Notes: generated from the sequence alone by a model not told the origin. 8,241 bases of DNA from Proteiniphilum sp. (GCA_031255275.1 JAIRSV010000171.1:1-8241), one strand, 5' to 3'. Numbered from the stretch's first letter, positions 1 through 6,852 are shown. Numbers and translations: made by a program.

Positions 1-10
1 TGAAGTGCAC

Positions 11-240
11 GTCGCGTTCGTTCCCGAGTGCTCGTCGCGTTCGTTCCCGCGTGCACGTCGCGTTCGTTCCCGCGTGCACGACGCGTTCGTTCCCGCGTGC
101 ACGCCGCGTTCGTTCCCGCGTGCACGTCGCGTTCGTTCCCGCGTGCGCGTCGCGTTCGTTCCCGCGTGCACGCCGCGTTCGTTCCCGTGTGCGTGTCGCG
201 TTCGTTCCCGTGTGCATGTCGCGTTCGTTCCCGTAAGTGT
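11..240. repeat. Ten-copy 23-bp tandem repeat array
   Basis: Ten head-to-tail units of exactly 23 bp start at 11, 34, 57, 80, 103, 126, 149, 172, 195 and 218. Bases 3-16 of every unit (CGCGTTCGTTCCCG) are identical in all ten copies. Variation is confined to base 2 (t, a or c) and to the last seven or so bases, usually CGTGCAC. The two units nearest the ThuA gene drift toward CGTGTGC-type ends, and the last unit ends in TAAGTGT. Bases 5-10 (GTGCAC) match a unit end, so the array may continue or begin just left of the window. Because 23 is not a multiple of 3, all three frames stay open and give repetitive Arg/Val/Ser/Phe/Pro peptides. I read these as artefacts, not a protein. The array lies 70 bp beyond the end of the last gene of the minus-strand operon. 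Its function is unknown. Confidence 0.95.
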
Positions 241-249
241 GTTGTGACG

Positions 250-268
250 AAAAATGAGAGGCTCTCTC
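250..268 (-). terminator. Candidate intrinsic terminator after the ThuA gene
   Basis: Read on the minus strand, GAGAG-AGC-CTCTC forms a 5-bp stem with a 3-base loop and is followed by A and then five U residues. It sits about 40 bp beyond the ThuA stop codon, between that gene and the 23-bp repeat array, which is where the operon should end. The stem is short and not especially GC-rich, so termination may be weak. Confidence 0.4.
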
Positions 269-310
269 GCGCTGAAACGGCTTCTGGAATGGGGGCTTCG
301 CCCGGACAGG

Positions 311-1108
311 TTACTCGTAGGCCGGCACGAGCCACGATTCCGCTCCCTTTTCCACGCTTTCGGCCGCCCAGCGAATGCCGCGCTTCATGATTTCCAGCGC
401 TTCCGGGACGTCAAAATCGCTCGCCACGTGTCCCAGAGAAGAGTAGAATACGCGCCCTTTCCCATACTGCTTTTTCCACACTACGGGTATGACGGCGCCT
501 TCGATCCAGAAGTCATGTTCGCCCGAAAAGGTGGTTGTCGCCAGCACCTTTGTATTCGGGTCGATGTGCATGTAATACTGTTCCGACTTCATGCCGAAGT
601 CGCTCAACCCCTTGGTGACGGGGTCGTCCGCGTCGGTGATGCGTACCGTGTAGGTGATCACGCCCCCGGGATGGGCGACCCACTGTCCGCCGATCATATA
701 CTGGAAGTCGACGTTGTTCCTGAAGGAATCACCCGTCCCTCCGTGCCACCCGGCCAGACCGGCGCCGCGCCTGACGGCCTCACGCAGGCCACGCTCCTGA
801 GCGCCGGAGATCTCGCCCTGCGTGAAGTGCTGGATGATCAGGTCGACGTCCGCCATCAGCGCAGCGTCTTCATAACAGTCGAGCCGGTCGGACACGGTGA
901 CTTCCGCCCCCTCTGCCCGGAGCCAGGGGACAAACAGGTCACGGCACTTCTCGGGTTCGTGCCCCTCCCAGCCGCCGTAGACGTACAGTACCTTCCTGCC
1001 CTGCAGGGCACCCTCTCCCGCTTCGCGACGGTCGCCCGCGGCCGTCAGGCAGCTTGCGCACAGCAGCGCTGACGTCAGTGCCAGCGCCGCTCTTTCATAA
1101 AACTTCAT
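311..1108 (-). CDS. ThuA-like domain lipoprotein
   Basis: A 265-residue protein of the ThuA family (named for trehalose utilization), which has a class I glutamine-amidotransferase-like fold. The N-terminus is a lipoprotein signal with lipobox CASC and Cys20 as the lipidated residue, so it is probably membrane-anchored in the periplasm or on the surface. Family marks are the first strand and turn KVLYVYGGWEGHEP (39-52), IIQHFTQGEI (91-100), the GLAGWHGG turn (117-124), where a His stands where amidotransferases carry a nucleophilic Cys, EQYYMHID (176-183), and the closing YSSLGHVASDF (222-232). The length is normal for a single-domain member. The start is fixed by the signal peptide. It begins 18 nt after the stop of the preceding oxidoreductase, so the two are co-transcribed. 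In rhizobia, ThuA works with the Gfo/Idh-type ThuB in 3-keto-trehalose metabolism. A matching job on a keto-sugar here is inference; the substrate is unknown. The gene symbol is left empty because this is a distant family member. Confidence 0.85.
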   Translation of the reverse strand: MKFYERAALALTSALLCASCLTAAGDRREAGEGALQGRKVLYVYGGWEGHEPEKCRDLFVPWLRAEGAEVTVSDRLDCYEDAALMADVDLIIQHFTQGEISGAQERGLREAVRRGAGLAGWHGGTGDSFRNNVDFQYMIGGQWVAHPGGVITYTVRITDADDPVTKGLSDFGMKSEQYYMHIDPNTKVLATTTFSGEHDFWIEGAVIPVVWKKQYGKGRVFYSSLGHVASDFDVPEALEIMKRGIRWAAESVEKGAESWLVPAYE

Positions 1109-1126
1109 ATCATTCTCTGTTTTAGT

Positions 1127-2479
1127 TTAACCTCTTTTCCGGTATGGCAGGCTGTACGGCTTCCGGTATTCGTACGCGTAGAGGCGATGAGACTCGGCCT
1201 CCCGGTCATCAAAAAACCTTCGGGTCACCGGATCCCACCTCACCGGACGTCCCAGTTCGTGGGCGATGTTCACGTTACAGCAGAAGATGGCTGACGAGGC
1301 ACCGGCTTCCACGGGCGCCACGGGTTCCTTTCTCGACCTCACGCTGTCGACGAAGTTCTGCATGTGCGGAGCGCTCGTTTCATATTCACCGGCGGCGAAA
1401 GTCTCTTCCGATTTCTGCAAAAGCGCCGGATCGGAACACTCGATGTATCCTCTTGCCACCTTCAGCCACGCCCTGTCGCCGAGGAAGCAGATACCCTTTT
1501 CGTCCGGCCTGTCTTCGCGGAAGGGCTGCTCGCTGACCGTCTGTCCGTTGGCATACCTCATGGTGGCATACTCCGCCCCCCCGTATCCCGCCGGGATGTA
1601 TTCCACGGGCGTCAACCCGTCCATGCCCAGGGCGGCCTGGGTGATGTCGAAATGATGCGCCCCCCAGTCGCCCGTAAACCCGTTGCCCGTCTCCCGGTAA
1701 TAGCGCCATACCGCCCAGTCACCCGTCTCCCGCAGCTCGGGGTAGGCGATCGGCGGACACATCGCCGCGTTGTAATGTACCACGGGGAAGTTCAGCGGCC
1801 CCAACCACTGGTTAAAGTTCAGGTTCGACGGCACACTCTCCTCCGGAAGGTCGAAGGGAGCCGGCGGTTCACCCACCCTGACGCGTACCTGTTTCACATA
1901 TCCCAGGCTCCCGTCGCGCACCATGGCGATGGCGGTCTGAAACTCTTTCGACGACCGCTGCTGACTGCCCACCTGCAGGATGCGGTTGTTGTGACGTACC
2001 GCCCTCACCACCGACAGGCTTTCGGAAATGGTATACGTCAGCGGCTTCTGGCAGAACACATCCTTCCCCGCCTGACAGGCGTGGATGGTCGCCAGCGCGT
2101 GCCAGTGGTCAGGCGTGGCGATGGCCACCGCGTCGATGTCCTTCCGTTCCAGCAGCCTCTCATAGAAGTCATACGTGTCACACCGCTCGGGCATCCCCTT
2201 CGACTTTTGCCAGGCGGTGACAGTCCGCTTGAAGCGGTCGTTCTTCACCGTATCCACATCACAGCCCGCCGCCACCTGTACGCCGGGACACTGCGTAAAT
2301 GCCTGAAGGTCGCTGATGCCCTGCCTCCCCAGGCCGACGAAGCCCAGCACCACCCTGTCGCTTGGCGCCGTTCTGACGCCGTCCACAGTCCAGCCCGGCA
2401 GAATCGTCAGGCCTGTCAATCCCAGGGCCGACAGCCCCAGAAATTCTCTTCTCGTTACTTTGTTTGATTGATTCTTCAT
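1127..2479 (-). CDS. Gfo/Idh/MocA family oxidoreductase with Tat-like signal
   Basis: A 450-residue NAD(P)-dependent oxidoreductase of the Gfo/Idh/MocA family, probably acting on a sugar or glycoside. The N-terminus has a twin-arginine-like motif TRREFLGL (9-16) and a hydrophobic stretch to about residue 29, with no lipobox Cys, suggesting export as a soluble periplasmic protein. The Rossmann fold follows with GFVGLGRQG (46-54), the acidic end of strand 2 near CDVD (73-76), and TPDHWHA (122-128). The cofactor-site lysine lies in CQKP (143-146), where Gln replaces the Glu of the usual EKP motif; I believe this variant is common in exported members. DWGAHHFD (271-278) supplies the catalytic-type His and Asp of the C-terminal domain. 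It lies 93 bp downstream of the other oxidoreductase and 18 bp upstream of the ThuA gene, so it is the middle gene of an operon. ThuB-like C3 oxidation of a glycoside is plausible but unproven. Confidence 0.9.
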   Translation of the reverse strand: MKNQSNKVTRREFLGLSALGLTGLTILPGWTVDGVRTAPSDRVVLGFVGLGRQGISDLQAFTQCPGVQVAAGCDVDTVKNDRFKRTVTAWQKSKGMPERCDTYDFYERLLERKDIDAVAIATPDHWHALATIHACQAGKDVFCQKPLTYTISESLSVVRAVRHNNRILQVGSQQRSSKEFQTAIAMVRDGSLGYVKQVRVRVGEPPAPFDLPEESVPSNLNFNQWLGPLNFPVVHYNAAMCPPIAYPELRETGDWAVWRYYRETGNGFTGDWGAHHFDITQAALGMDGLTPVEYIPAGYGGAEYATMRYANGQTVSEQPFREDRPDEKGICFLGDRAWLKVARGYIECSDPALLQKSEETFAAGEYETSAPHMQNFVDSVRSRKEPVAPVEAGASSAIFCCNVNIAHELGRPVRWDPVTRRFFDDREAESHRLYAYEYRKPYSLPYRKRG

Positions 2480-2572
2480 ACGATTAAAAGTGTAATTATC
2501 AGTGTTACGAACCTCCCGACACGCAGGCCGGAGATTCCGTTAATAGCGCTCACCTCTTGCCGGGACGCGCGG

Positions 2573-3931
2573 TCATACCGGATCCGACGGGTCTTTCCCC
2601 GGCACCGGCACCACCCTTTCGTGATAGTCCGGCAACGCCCCCATTTCATACGTCTCGGGGCCATACCGGAGGTTCGACGCCAGGATCTCGTCCCAGCCCA
2701 CAACCTGCCCCGTATAAGCAGCCTCACGCCCCATGATGGCAATCAGGGTAGAGTAAGCCAGCTCCTCCGCCTGATTGATCTTCCTGTTCATCCGGATGGA
2801 TTCCACCAGATGGATGTGTTCCTGTACGTAAGGATTCTTCACCGGCATGTTCCCGTAATCATACTCCCACAGCAGGTTCCCCTCCCAGTCCACGATACTG
2901 ATCTCATCCCGGTCATTCAGCCGGGCAACGCCCTTCGTCCCCAGTATCTGCTCGGAGACGTTCCCGTCACAGCCGTCAATCTGACGCGCCGTATGCAACA
3001 TGCGTTTGTTGTTACTGTAAGCATAGTCCACGCTGAAAAAGTCGAAGATGTCACCCGTCAAACGCCGGGCAGAACCGCCGAAGCCAACCGCCCTCAGCGG
3101 CAGTTCGCCCATAAACCAGGTCACCACGTCGATGTTGTGAATACCCTGGTCAAGGATGTGATCACCGCTCAGCCACCGGATGTTGAACCAGTTGCGGATA
3201 CAGTACTCCATATCGCTCCACTCCGGCCGGTGACGCCTGTTCCACCAGGCGCCCTGATTCCAGTGAGAGGTGGTGGAGATGACCTCTCCGATGAGGCCGT
3301 TCCTCACCCGGAGATAAGCCTCCCAGTAGTCGCGGCGATGCCTTCGCTGGTTGCCGGTCACGACCGTCAACCCCTTCGACGCAGCCACCCGCGCCGAGGA
3401 TATAACCGTACGGATTCCCGTCGGGTCAACGGCACAGGGCTTTTCCATGAATACGTGCTTGCCCGCCTCTATGGCAGCCTTGAAGTGCTGCGGCCTGAAA
3501 TGGGTAGGCGTACACAGCAAAACGAGATCGACGTCAGTCATATCCATCACCCGGAGGTAAGCGTCGAAACCGAAAAAGCAGTTGGCGTCATCCACGCCGT
3601 TGCCGTTCTCCGAAAGGATCTGACGGCAACGATCCATGCGGTCGGGAAACAGGTCGGCCAGGGCGATTATCTTCAGCCCCGGGCCGGCGCTCAGGAAATC
3701 GACGGCAGCGCCCGTACCTCTGTCGCCGCAGCCGATGAGGGCCGCTTTCAGCAGCTTCCCGTCGGGGGCAGCGTCCGCGAACGAATACATGCCCAGTTCG
3801 TCGGCAGAGTAAACCCTGCCTTTCGTCCCGTCCGCACTGCCCGAACAGGAGGTAAGTATGGCGGGCGTGACGCCCAGGGGGACAGCCGTCCCCAGCAGTG
3901 CCGAGTTTGTTAAAAATCTTCTTCTCTTCAT
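2573..3931 (-). CDS. Gfo/Idh/MocA family oxidoreductase, Tat-type lipoprotein
   Basis: A 452-residue Gfo/Idh/MocA oxidoreductase and the first gene of the second block. I chose the ATG at 3931 because it opens directly onto a twin-arginine signal (KRRRFLTNSALL, 2-13) with a lipobox-like ILTSC ending at Cys29. The frame stays open 33 codons further upstream, but that stretch lacks any signal or domain character. The Rossmann motif is LIGCGDRGTG (65-74), followed by IALADLFPDR (89-98), LLCTPTHF (138-145), and the canonical EKP at 163-165 with Lys164. GNQRRH (193-198) and DQGIHNID (261-268, His265 and Asp268) form the substrate-side motifs. It is only loosely similar to the next oxidoreductase, so the two are paralogues with probably different substrates or steps. 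The mature protein begins with a Ser/Gly-rich linker, as in membrane-anchored Bacteroidota enzymes. NAD(P) would have to be bound in the cytoplasm before folded export, as in Zymomonas glucose-fructose oxidoreductase. That mechanism is inferred. Confidence 0.9.
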   Translation of the reverse strand: MKRRRFLTNSALLGTAVPLGVTPAILTSCSGSADGTKGRVYSADELGMYSFADAAPDGKLLKAALIGCGDRGTGAAVDFLSAGPGLKIIALADLFPDRMDRCRQILSENGNGVDDANCFFGFDAYLRVMDMTDVDLVLLCTPTHFRPQHFKAAIEAGKHVFMEKPCAVDPTGIRTVISSARVAASKGLTVVTGNQRRHRRDYWEAYLRVRNGLIGEVISTTSHWNQGAWWNRRHRPEWSDMEYCIRNWFNIRWLSGDHILDQGIHNIDVVTWFMGELPLRAVGFGGSARRLTGDIFDFFSVDYAYSNNKRMLHTARQIDGCDGNVSEQILGTKGVARLNDRDEISIVDWEGNLLWEYDYGNMPVKNPYVQEHIHLVESIRMNRKINQAEELAYSTLIAIMGREAAYTGQVVGWDEILASNLRYGPETYEMGALPDYHERVVPVPGKDPSDPV

Positions 3932-3994
3932 TCTATAAATAGGGTAAAATAATTGCACTTCAACTGCACATTCCGTCGGCGCCGCTTCCGGCGA

Positions 3995-4009
3995 CCGGCC
4001 GGAGGCCGG
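3995..4009 (-). repeat. Short GC-rich inverted repeat in the leader of the oxidoreductase operon
   Basis: CCGGCC and GGCCGG flank a 3-base loop, giving a perfect 6-bp all-GC stem. It lies about 65 bp upstream of the first oxidoreductase start and would be inside the mRNA leader if the promoter at 4102-4109 is real. It has no U-tract, so it is not an intrinsic terminator. In sequence this GC-rich, a stem of this size could arise by chance. Confidence 0.45.
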
Positions 4010-4101
4010 CGTTTGCCGTATGTACACCATACAGGGTCGATCGCCGGCCGTTTCCCGACTTCTGTGGAGACTGTTTTGACATTGCTTTAGATTGAATGGG
4101 A

Positions 4102-4109
4102 TAAAGGTA
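4102..4109 (-). promoter_or_regulatory. Candidate Bacteroidota-type -7 element
   Basis: On the minus strand the octamer TACCTTTA matches the Bacteroidota primary-sigma consensus TAnnTTTG at every fixed position except the last. It sits in an A/T-rich island within GC-rich DNA, about 170 bp upstream of the first oxidoreductase start and after the hairpin that follows GH43. No clear TTTG is visible at the expected -33 spacing, so the assignment rests on one element and on position. If correct, the transcript has a long leader. Confidence 0.4.
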
Positions 4110-4210
4110 CGCTTTTTTTGGGATCAGTAATCATTTATTGAGCGGTTTTAACAGTGAGCCTGCACGCCCCCTCCACCGCGCGCGGCTGCTGCGGACGGGT
4201 TGCGGTGATG

Positions 4211-4247
4211 ACCGCGTCTCCCCTTCGGCCCGGGAGGGGAGACCGGT
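4211..4247 (-). terminator. Strong hairpin after the GH43 gene, no U-tract
   Basis: GTCTCCCC (4216-4223) pairs perfectly with GGGGAGAC (4236-4243). One bulged base further out, ACCG (4211-4214) pairs with CGGT (4244-4247), giving a 12-bp stem in all. It begins 28 bp beyond the GH43 stop codon, at the end of the PUL-like block. No U-run follows on the minus strand, so it may act as an mRNA 3'-end stabilizer or a Rho-dependent end rather than a classic intrinsic terminator. The outer arm can pair instead with GCGGT at 4202-4206, giving a competing hairpin. Confidence 0.5.
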
Positions 4248-4274
4248 CAACGCAGATCGCCGTCCGTAACGGAA

Positions 4275-5255
4275 CTATCGTGTCTGCCGTACCGTCCGGA
4301 TGGTTCCGTCCTCATTGAACCCGAGCCTGTCCACGCAGACGGAACGGAGGTTGCCGCGTCCCCCCGACAGGTCGCTGCTGTGGTAGAAGACATACCACTC
4401 ACCTTTGTATTCGACCACGGAGCCGTGACTGGTGTCGCAGCTCGTCGACCCCAGAAAGACACCCTTGCCGGCCCAGGGACCCAGCGGTTTGTTGCTGACG
4501 GCATACCTCATGCGATTGGCCCCTCTGCCGTTTTCGGTGTGATTGTCGGCGTAAGTGAGGTAATAGGTGCCGTTCCGCTTGAAGACCCAGGCCGCTTCGT
4601 GAAAGTCATTCAGTCCGGTCATAAAAGTCAGCGGTTCCGCCAGCTCCGTCATGTTCTCGTGGAGCCTGGCGCCGGCACACCGTCCTCCTCCGCCGTAGTA
4701 GAAGTAAGCCTGACCGTCGTCGTCGACAAAGATATTGGGGTCGATCATCGCGAAGTTGTCATCCCCCAACCCTTCGAGCCAGTGATCCAGCACGGTGAAT
4801 CCGGAAGCCGGCCGGTCGCTCACGGCAATACCGATTCTCCAGTTACTGTTCCACGGGTCGTCGCTCGGGTGGGGGAAGTAGAAATAGTATCGACCGTTCT
4901 TACGGATACAGTCGGGCGCCCACATGAATGTGGCGCCGTCAGCCAGCGAGGGCTTCCTGCCCCAGGGGACGTCGGCGGCTTCGACGATCTGTCCGTGATC
5001 CGTCCAGTGCAGCAGGTCGTCAGTCGAAAAGACGTGGTATTTATCCATCAGATCGCACCCTCGCGGCGGGTCGATGTCGTGCGAAGGGTAGAGGTACAGC
5101 CGACCGTCGTCCCACACCCGGGCCGAAGGGTCAGCCGTGTAGAGGTGCGTGATAAACGGATTGGGGGCCAGGGCCGGAAGCGGTTCACCCTCCCTCTGCG
5201 TCTCGCCGCACGACAGCGTGGCGACGAGCGTGGCCGATAACAGGATTCTTCTCAT
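4275..5255 (-). CDS. Glycoside hydrolase family 43-type lipoprotein
   Basis: A 326-residue five-bladed beta-propeller hydrolase of family GH43, whose members remove or cut arabinose, xylose or galactose linkages in plant-type glycans. The signal peptide ends in the lipobox TLSC with Cys16, so it is membrane-anchored. The three catalytic acids are visible: Asp42 in TADPSARVWDDG (general base), Asp172 in MIDPNIFVDDDG (pKa modulator) and Glu220 in FHEAAWVFKRNG (general acid). His277 in DTSHGSV matches the conserved central His. Blade repeats such as DGRLYLY, NGRYYFYF, DGQAYFYYG, NGTYYLTY and KGEWYVFY recur. The length fits a catalytic domain alone, with no carbohydrate-binding module. It starts 33 bp after the GH71/99-like gene, so they share a transcript. 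The subfamily and exact bond cut cannot be read from the sequence. Confidence 0.92.
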   Translation of the reverse strand: MRRILLSATLVATLSCGETQREGEPLPALAPNPFITHLYTADPSARVWDDGRLYLYPSHDIDPPRGCDLMDKYHVFSTDDLLHWTDHGQIVEAADVPWGRKPSLADGATFMWAPDCIRKNGRYYFYFPHPSDDPWNSNWRIGIAVSDRPASGFTVLDHWLEGLGDDNFAMIDPNIFVDDDGQAYFYYGGGGRCAGARLHENMTELAEPLTFMTGLNDFHEAAWVFKRNGTYYLTYADNHTENGRGANRMRYAVSNKPLGPWAGKGVFLGSTSCDTSHGSVVEYKGEWYVFYHSSDLSGGRGNLRSVCVDRLGFNEDGTIRTVRQTR

Positions 5256-5288
5256 AGAGCAATCGCTTGGTTTCGGTGCTGTTTCGCT

Positions 5289-6770
5289 TCACGGTAGCCT
5301 TGCGGGCAGAGTCTGTTTCAGGGGGATTTCACCTCGCAGCATCCTGCGCCCCTGCCCGGTGAGCCAGAGATAATGATCGGTAGGTAACCCGTCCTCAACC
5401 CCCTGGAAGGCGATATTCAGCTCGCCGGGAACCAGCTTGCTCCAGCCGTCGACGCCGGAAGGGATGGTGATTCGCCCGGGGGTGATACTGTACACTCCGT
5501 TTCGCCGGGTGAGGTAATAGGGCGTTTCCGGTTCATTGCTCGGGACGTCGCTCATGTTCATGGTTTTGTAGAGGGCCGTGCCTTCGTCTATTTCGTCGAA
5601 CATGGCCATATAGAGCATCTGTGCGCCGGACTTGATGCCGTGATACATCTGATCCCACAGGAACTGTCCTTTATACCGGTCGTTCCGGCCGTTGTTGTGG
5701 GGGTGCATGTTGAGGTCCGACGAGCCGGGGAAGCAGAGCGGAGCATATTCCACACTGTTCGTTTCGCACCACCGGATGTCGTTCTCGATCAGCGCATGGA
5801 AGTCGGGGAAGTTACTCTTCCCGTAACGCCCCACGAACCAGGGCATGATGACGTCGGCGCCCCTGATCAGCTCATGCAGTTTGGCATCCGGCAGCGCGTC
5901 GTTACGCCGTTCGCGCCAGTAGGTGGGGACGCCCAGCATGATGCTGTAACCCGTCTCCCGGAGGCCGTCGATCAGCGATTCCACGTCTGAGAGCGAATAC
6001 GGGCGTCCGTCGTTGAAGCCTACGCCCCACAGGGTGATAAGCGGTTTGCCGTTCTGGTGAAGGTAGAACTTTTGTTTCGTCCTGTCCTTCAGCCGGTAGG
6101 TCTCCATTATCGCCTGCGCGTCGGCGAGCGTCTTGCCGAGCCGGGCGGGGGTGAAGCCCCCCAGGTCATACATCACGCAGATAGCCCGCTCGTGGGTATT
6201 GGAGGCCTCCATTGCGTGACCGAGCACTGTGTCGAAATGATCCTTTCCGTCGGGATTGTCGATCACCTCGCCCACGAAGCGCTGCATGAAGGCGCCGTCG
6301 ATGCCGTACTCCTTCATCCACCGGAAGTGGAGCATGACGGTGGAACGGTCATAATTACTGTACACCTGCGCCTTCTCTCCGTTGGGGAGGATAAAGTCGC
6401 CGGGGGTATATTTCACCTCATACTCCCGCATGTCGGGCCACATGTCGATGCTGTTTCTTCTCGGGCCGGGGGCAAACATGTCGCTTTCGCGGTAGTGATA
6501 CCATTCGGTATTCGTGTGTTCGCTGTGCGAGCAGCCGCTTCCCGGCGCGCAGAACCAGCCCTGATAGCCGGCCATGACCAGTCCGCGGTAAGTGTCGAAG
6601 GGTTGACCCTCTTCGTGCGGTTCGAAGCCGGGTACGTTGAACACCTCTTCCAGCGGAGGCGTTTCGGGAGGTTTTATCGCTTCGGGTATGACCTCTTCAT
6701 CGCTCCGGCAGGAGAGGATTAACAGGAGGACGCCCGTCAGTGCCCATTTGTATCTGTGTTTGAATTGCAT
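5289..6770 (-). CDS. GH71/GH99-like glycoside hydrolase lipoprotein
   Basis: A 493-residue exported enzyme resembling the GH71/GH99-like group found in Bacteroidota PULs. I chose the ATG at 6770 because it opens onto a lipoprotein signal (hydrophobic 9-20, lipobox ILSC, Cys21) followed by RSDEE, an acidic stretch typical of surface-exported lipoproteins. The open frame extends 63 codons upstream, but only through a hairpin and a tandem repeat. A Pro/Glu-rich linker (29-54) precedes the catalytic barrel, which begins with GLVMAGYQGWF (63-73). Other landmarks are HFRWMKEYGIDGAFMQRF (148-165), ICVMYDLGGF (197-206), KPLITLWGVGF (242-252) and VIMPWFVGRYG (308-318). FDEIDEGT (391-398) aligns in spacing with NEWHEGT of GH99 endo-alpha-mannanases, making Glu393 and Glu396 the likely catalytic pair. 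About 65 C-terminal residues lie beyond the barrel. The family also contains 1,3-alpha-glucanases (GH71), so specificity is open. Confidence 0.85.
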   Translation of the reverse strand: MQFKHRYKWALTGVLLLILSCRSDEEVIPEAIKPPETPPLEEVFNVPGFEPHEEGQPFDTYRGLVMAGYQGWFCAPGSGCSHSEHTNTEWYHYRESDMFAPGPRRNSIDMWPDMREYEVKYTPGDFILPNGEKAQVYSNYDRSTVMLHFRWMKEYGIDGAFMQRFVGEVIDNPDGKDHFDTVLGHAMEASNTHERAICVMYDLGGFTPARLGKTLADAQAIMETYRLKDRTKQKFYLHQNGKPLITLWGVGFNDGRPYSLSDVESLIDGLRETGYSIMLGVPTYWRERRNDALPDAKLHELIRGADVIMPWFVGRYGKSNFPDFHALIENDIRWCETNSVEYAPLCFPGSSDLNMHPHNNGRNDRYKGQFLWDQMYHGIKSGAQMLYMAMFDEIDEGTALYKTMNMSDVPSNEPETPYYLTRRNGVYSITPGRITIPSGVDGWSKLVPGELNIAFQGVEDGLPTDHYLWLTGQGRRMLRGEIPLKQTLPARLP

Positions 6771-6785
6771 ACTGTTTTTTCTTTT

Positions 6786-6852
6786 ATTGTTTGTGTATCT
6801 CTGCGTGTGCTTTGCGTGTACTGTACGTGAACTGTACGTGTATTCTGCGTGT
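6786..6852 (-). repeat. 11-bp tandem repeat in the leader of the GH71/99-like gene
   Basis: Read on the minus strand there are six consecutive units: ACACGCAGAAT, ACACGTACAGT, TCACGTACAGT, ACACGCAAAGC, ACACGCAGAGAT (12 bp) and ACACAAACAAT, from 6852 down to 6786. The consensus is about ACACGYAnAGT. The last, most degenerate copy ends 15 bases before the hydrolase start codon, in an A-rich stretch. The 11-bp period is close to one DNA helical turn, which would place each copy on the same face of the helix. The period does not keep a reading frame, and I see no gene in it. It could be a binding array, a translation-control element or a slippage-prone repeat. Confidence 0.85.

Larger units (their letters stand above)
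3932..4274. other. 343-bp gap between the two gene blocks
   Basis: No convincing gene lies here on either strand. Read in the minus direction, from the GH43 stop downward, it contains a strong hairpin (4211-4247), a smaller alternative hairpin sharing one arm with it (4202-4206 with 4211-4215), a 10-bp palindrome CCGCGCGCGG (4176-4185), a candidate promoter element near 4102-4109, a GC-rich hairpin (3995-4009), and an A/T-rich stretch directly before the oxidoreductase start. Near 3951-3970 the minus strand has GTGCAGTT and GTGCAATT spaced 11 bp apart, a possible but weak regulatory direct repeat. The gap separates the hydrolase block from the oxidoreductase block and probably allows separate expression. 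Confidence 0.6.

Noticed and set aside
11..240. CRISPR array
   Set aside because: The constant part is 14 bases and the variable part about 9 bases and nearly the same in each copy. There are no real spacers and no cas genes nearby.
5..390. Open frames on the plus strand with Arg/Val/Phe/Pro-rich repeat peptides
   Set aside because: A 23-bp period with no stop codon automatically leaves all three frames open. The peptides are the same repeat in different frames, and one runs on into antisense of the ThuA gene.
254..1072. 272-codon plus-strand open frame
   Set aside because: It is antisense to the ThuA-like gene, which has a lipoprotein signal and family motifs. The plus-strand product has neither.
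1364..2467. 367-codon plus-strand open frame
   Set aside because: It is antisense to the second oxidoreductase, is His/Arg/Pro-rich and has no recognizable motif.
2468..3913. 481-codon plus-strand open frame
   Set aside because: It lies antisense to the first Gfo/Idh oxidoreductase, whose Rossmann and EKP motifs are unmistakable. The plus-strand product shows no domain and reflects high GC.
3932..4030. 33-codon N-terminal extension of the first oxidoreductase
   Set aside because: It would bury the twin-arginine signal inside the protein, so the ATG at 3931 is preferred.
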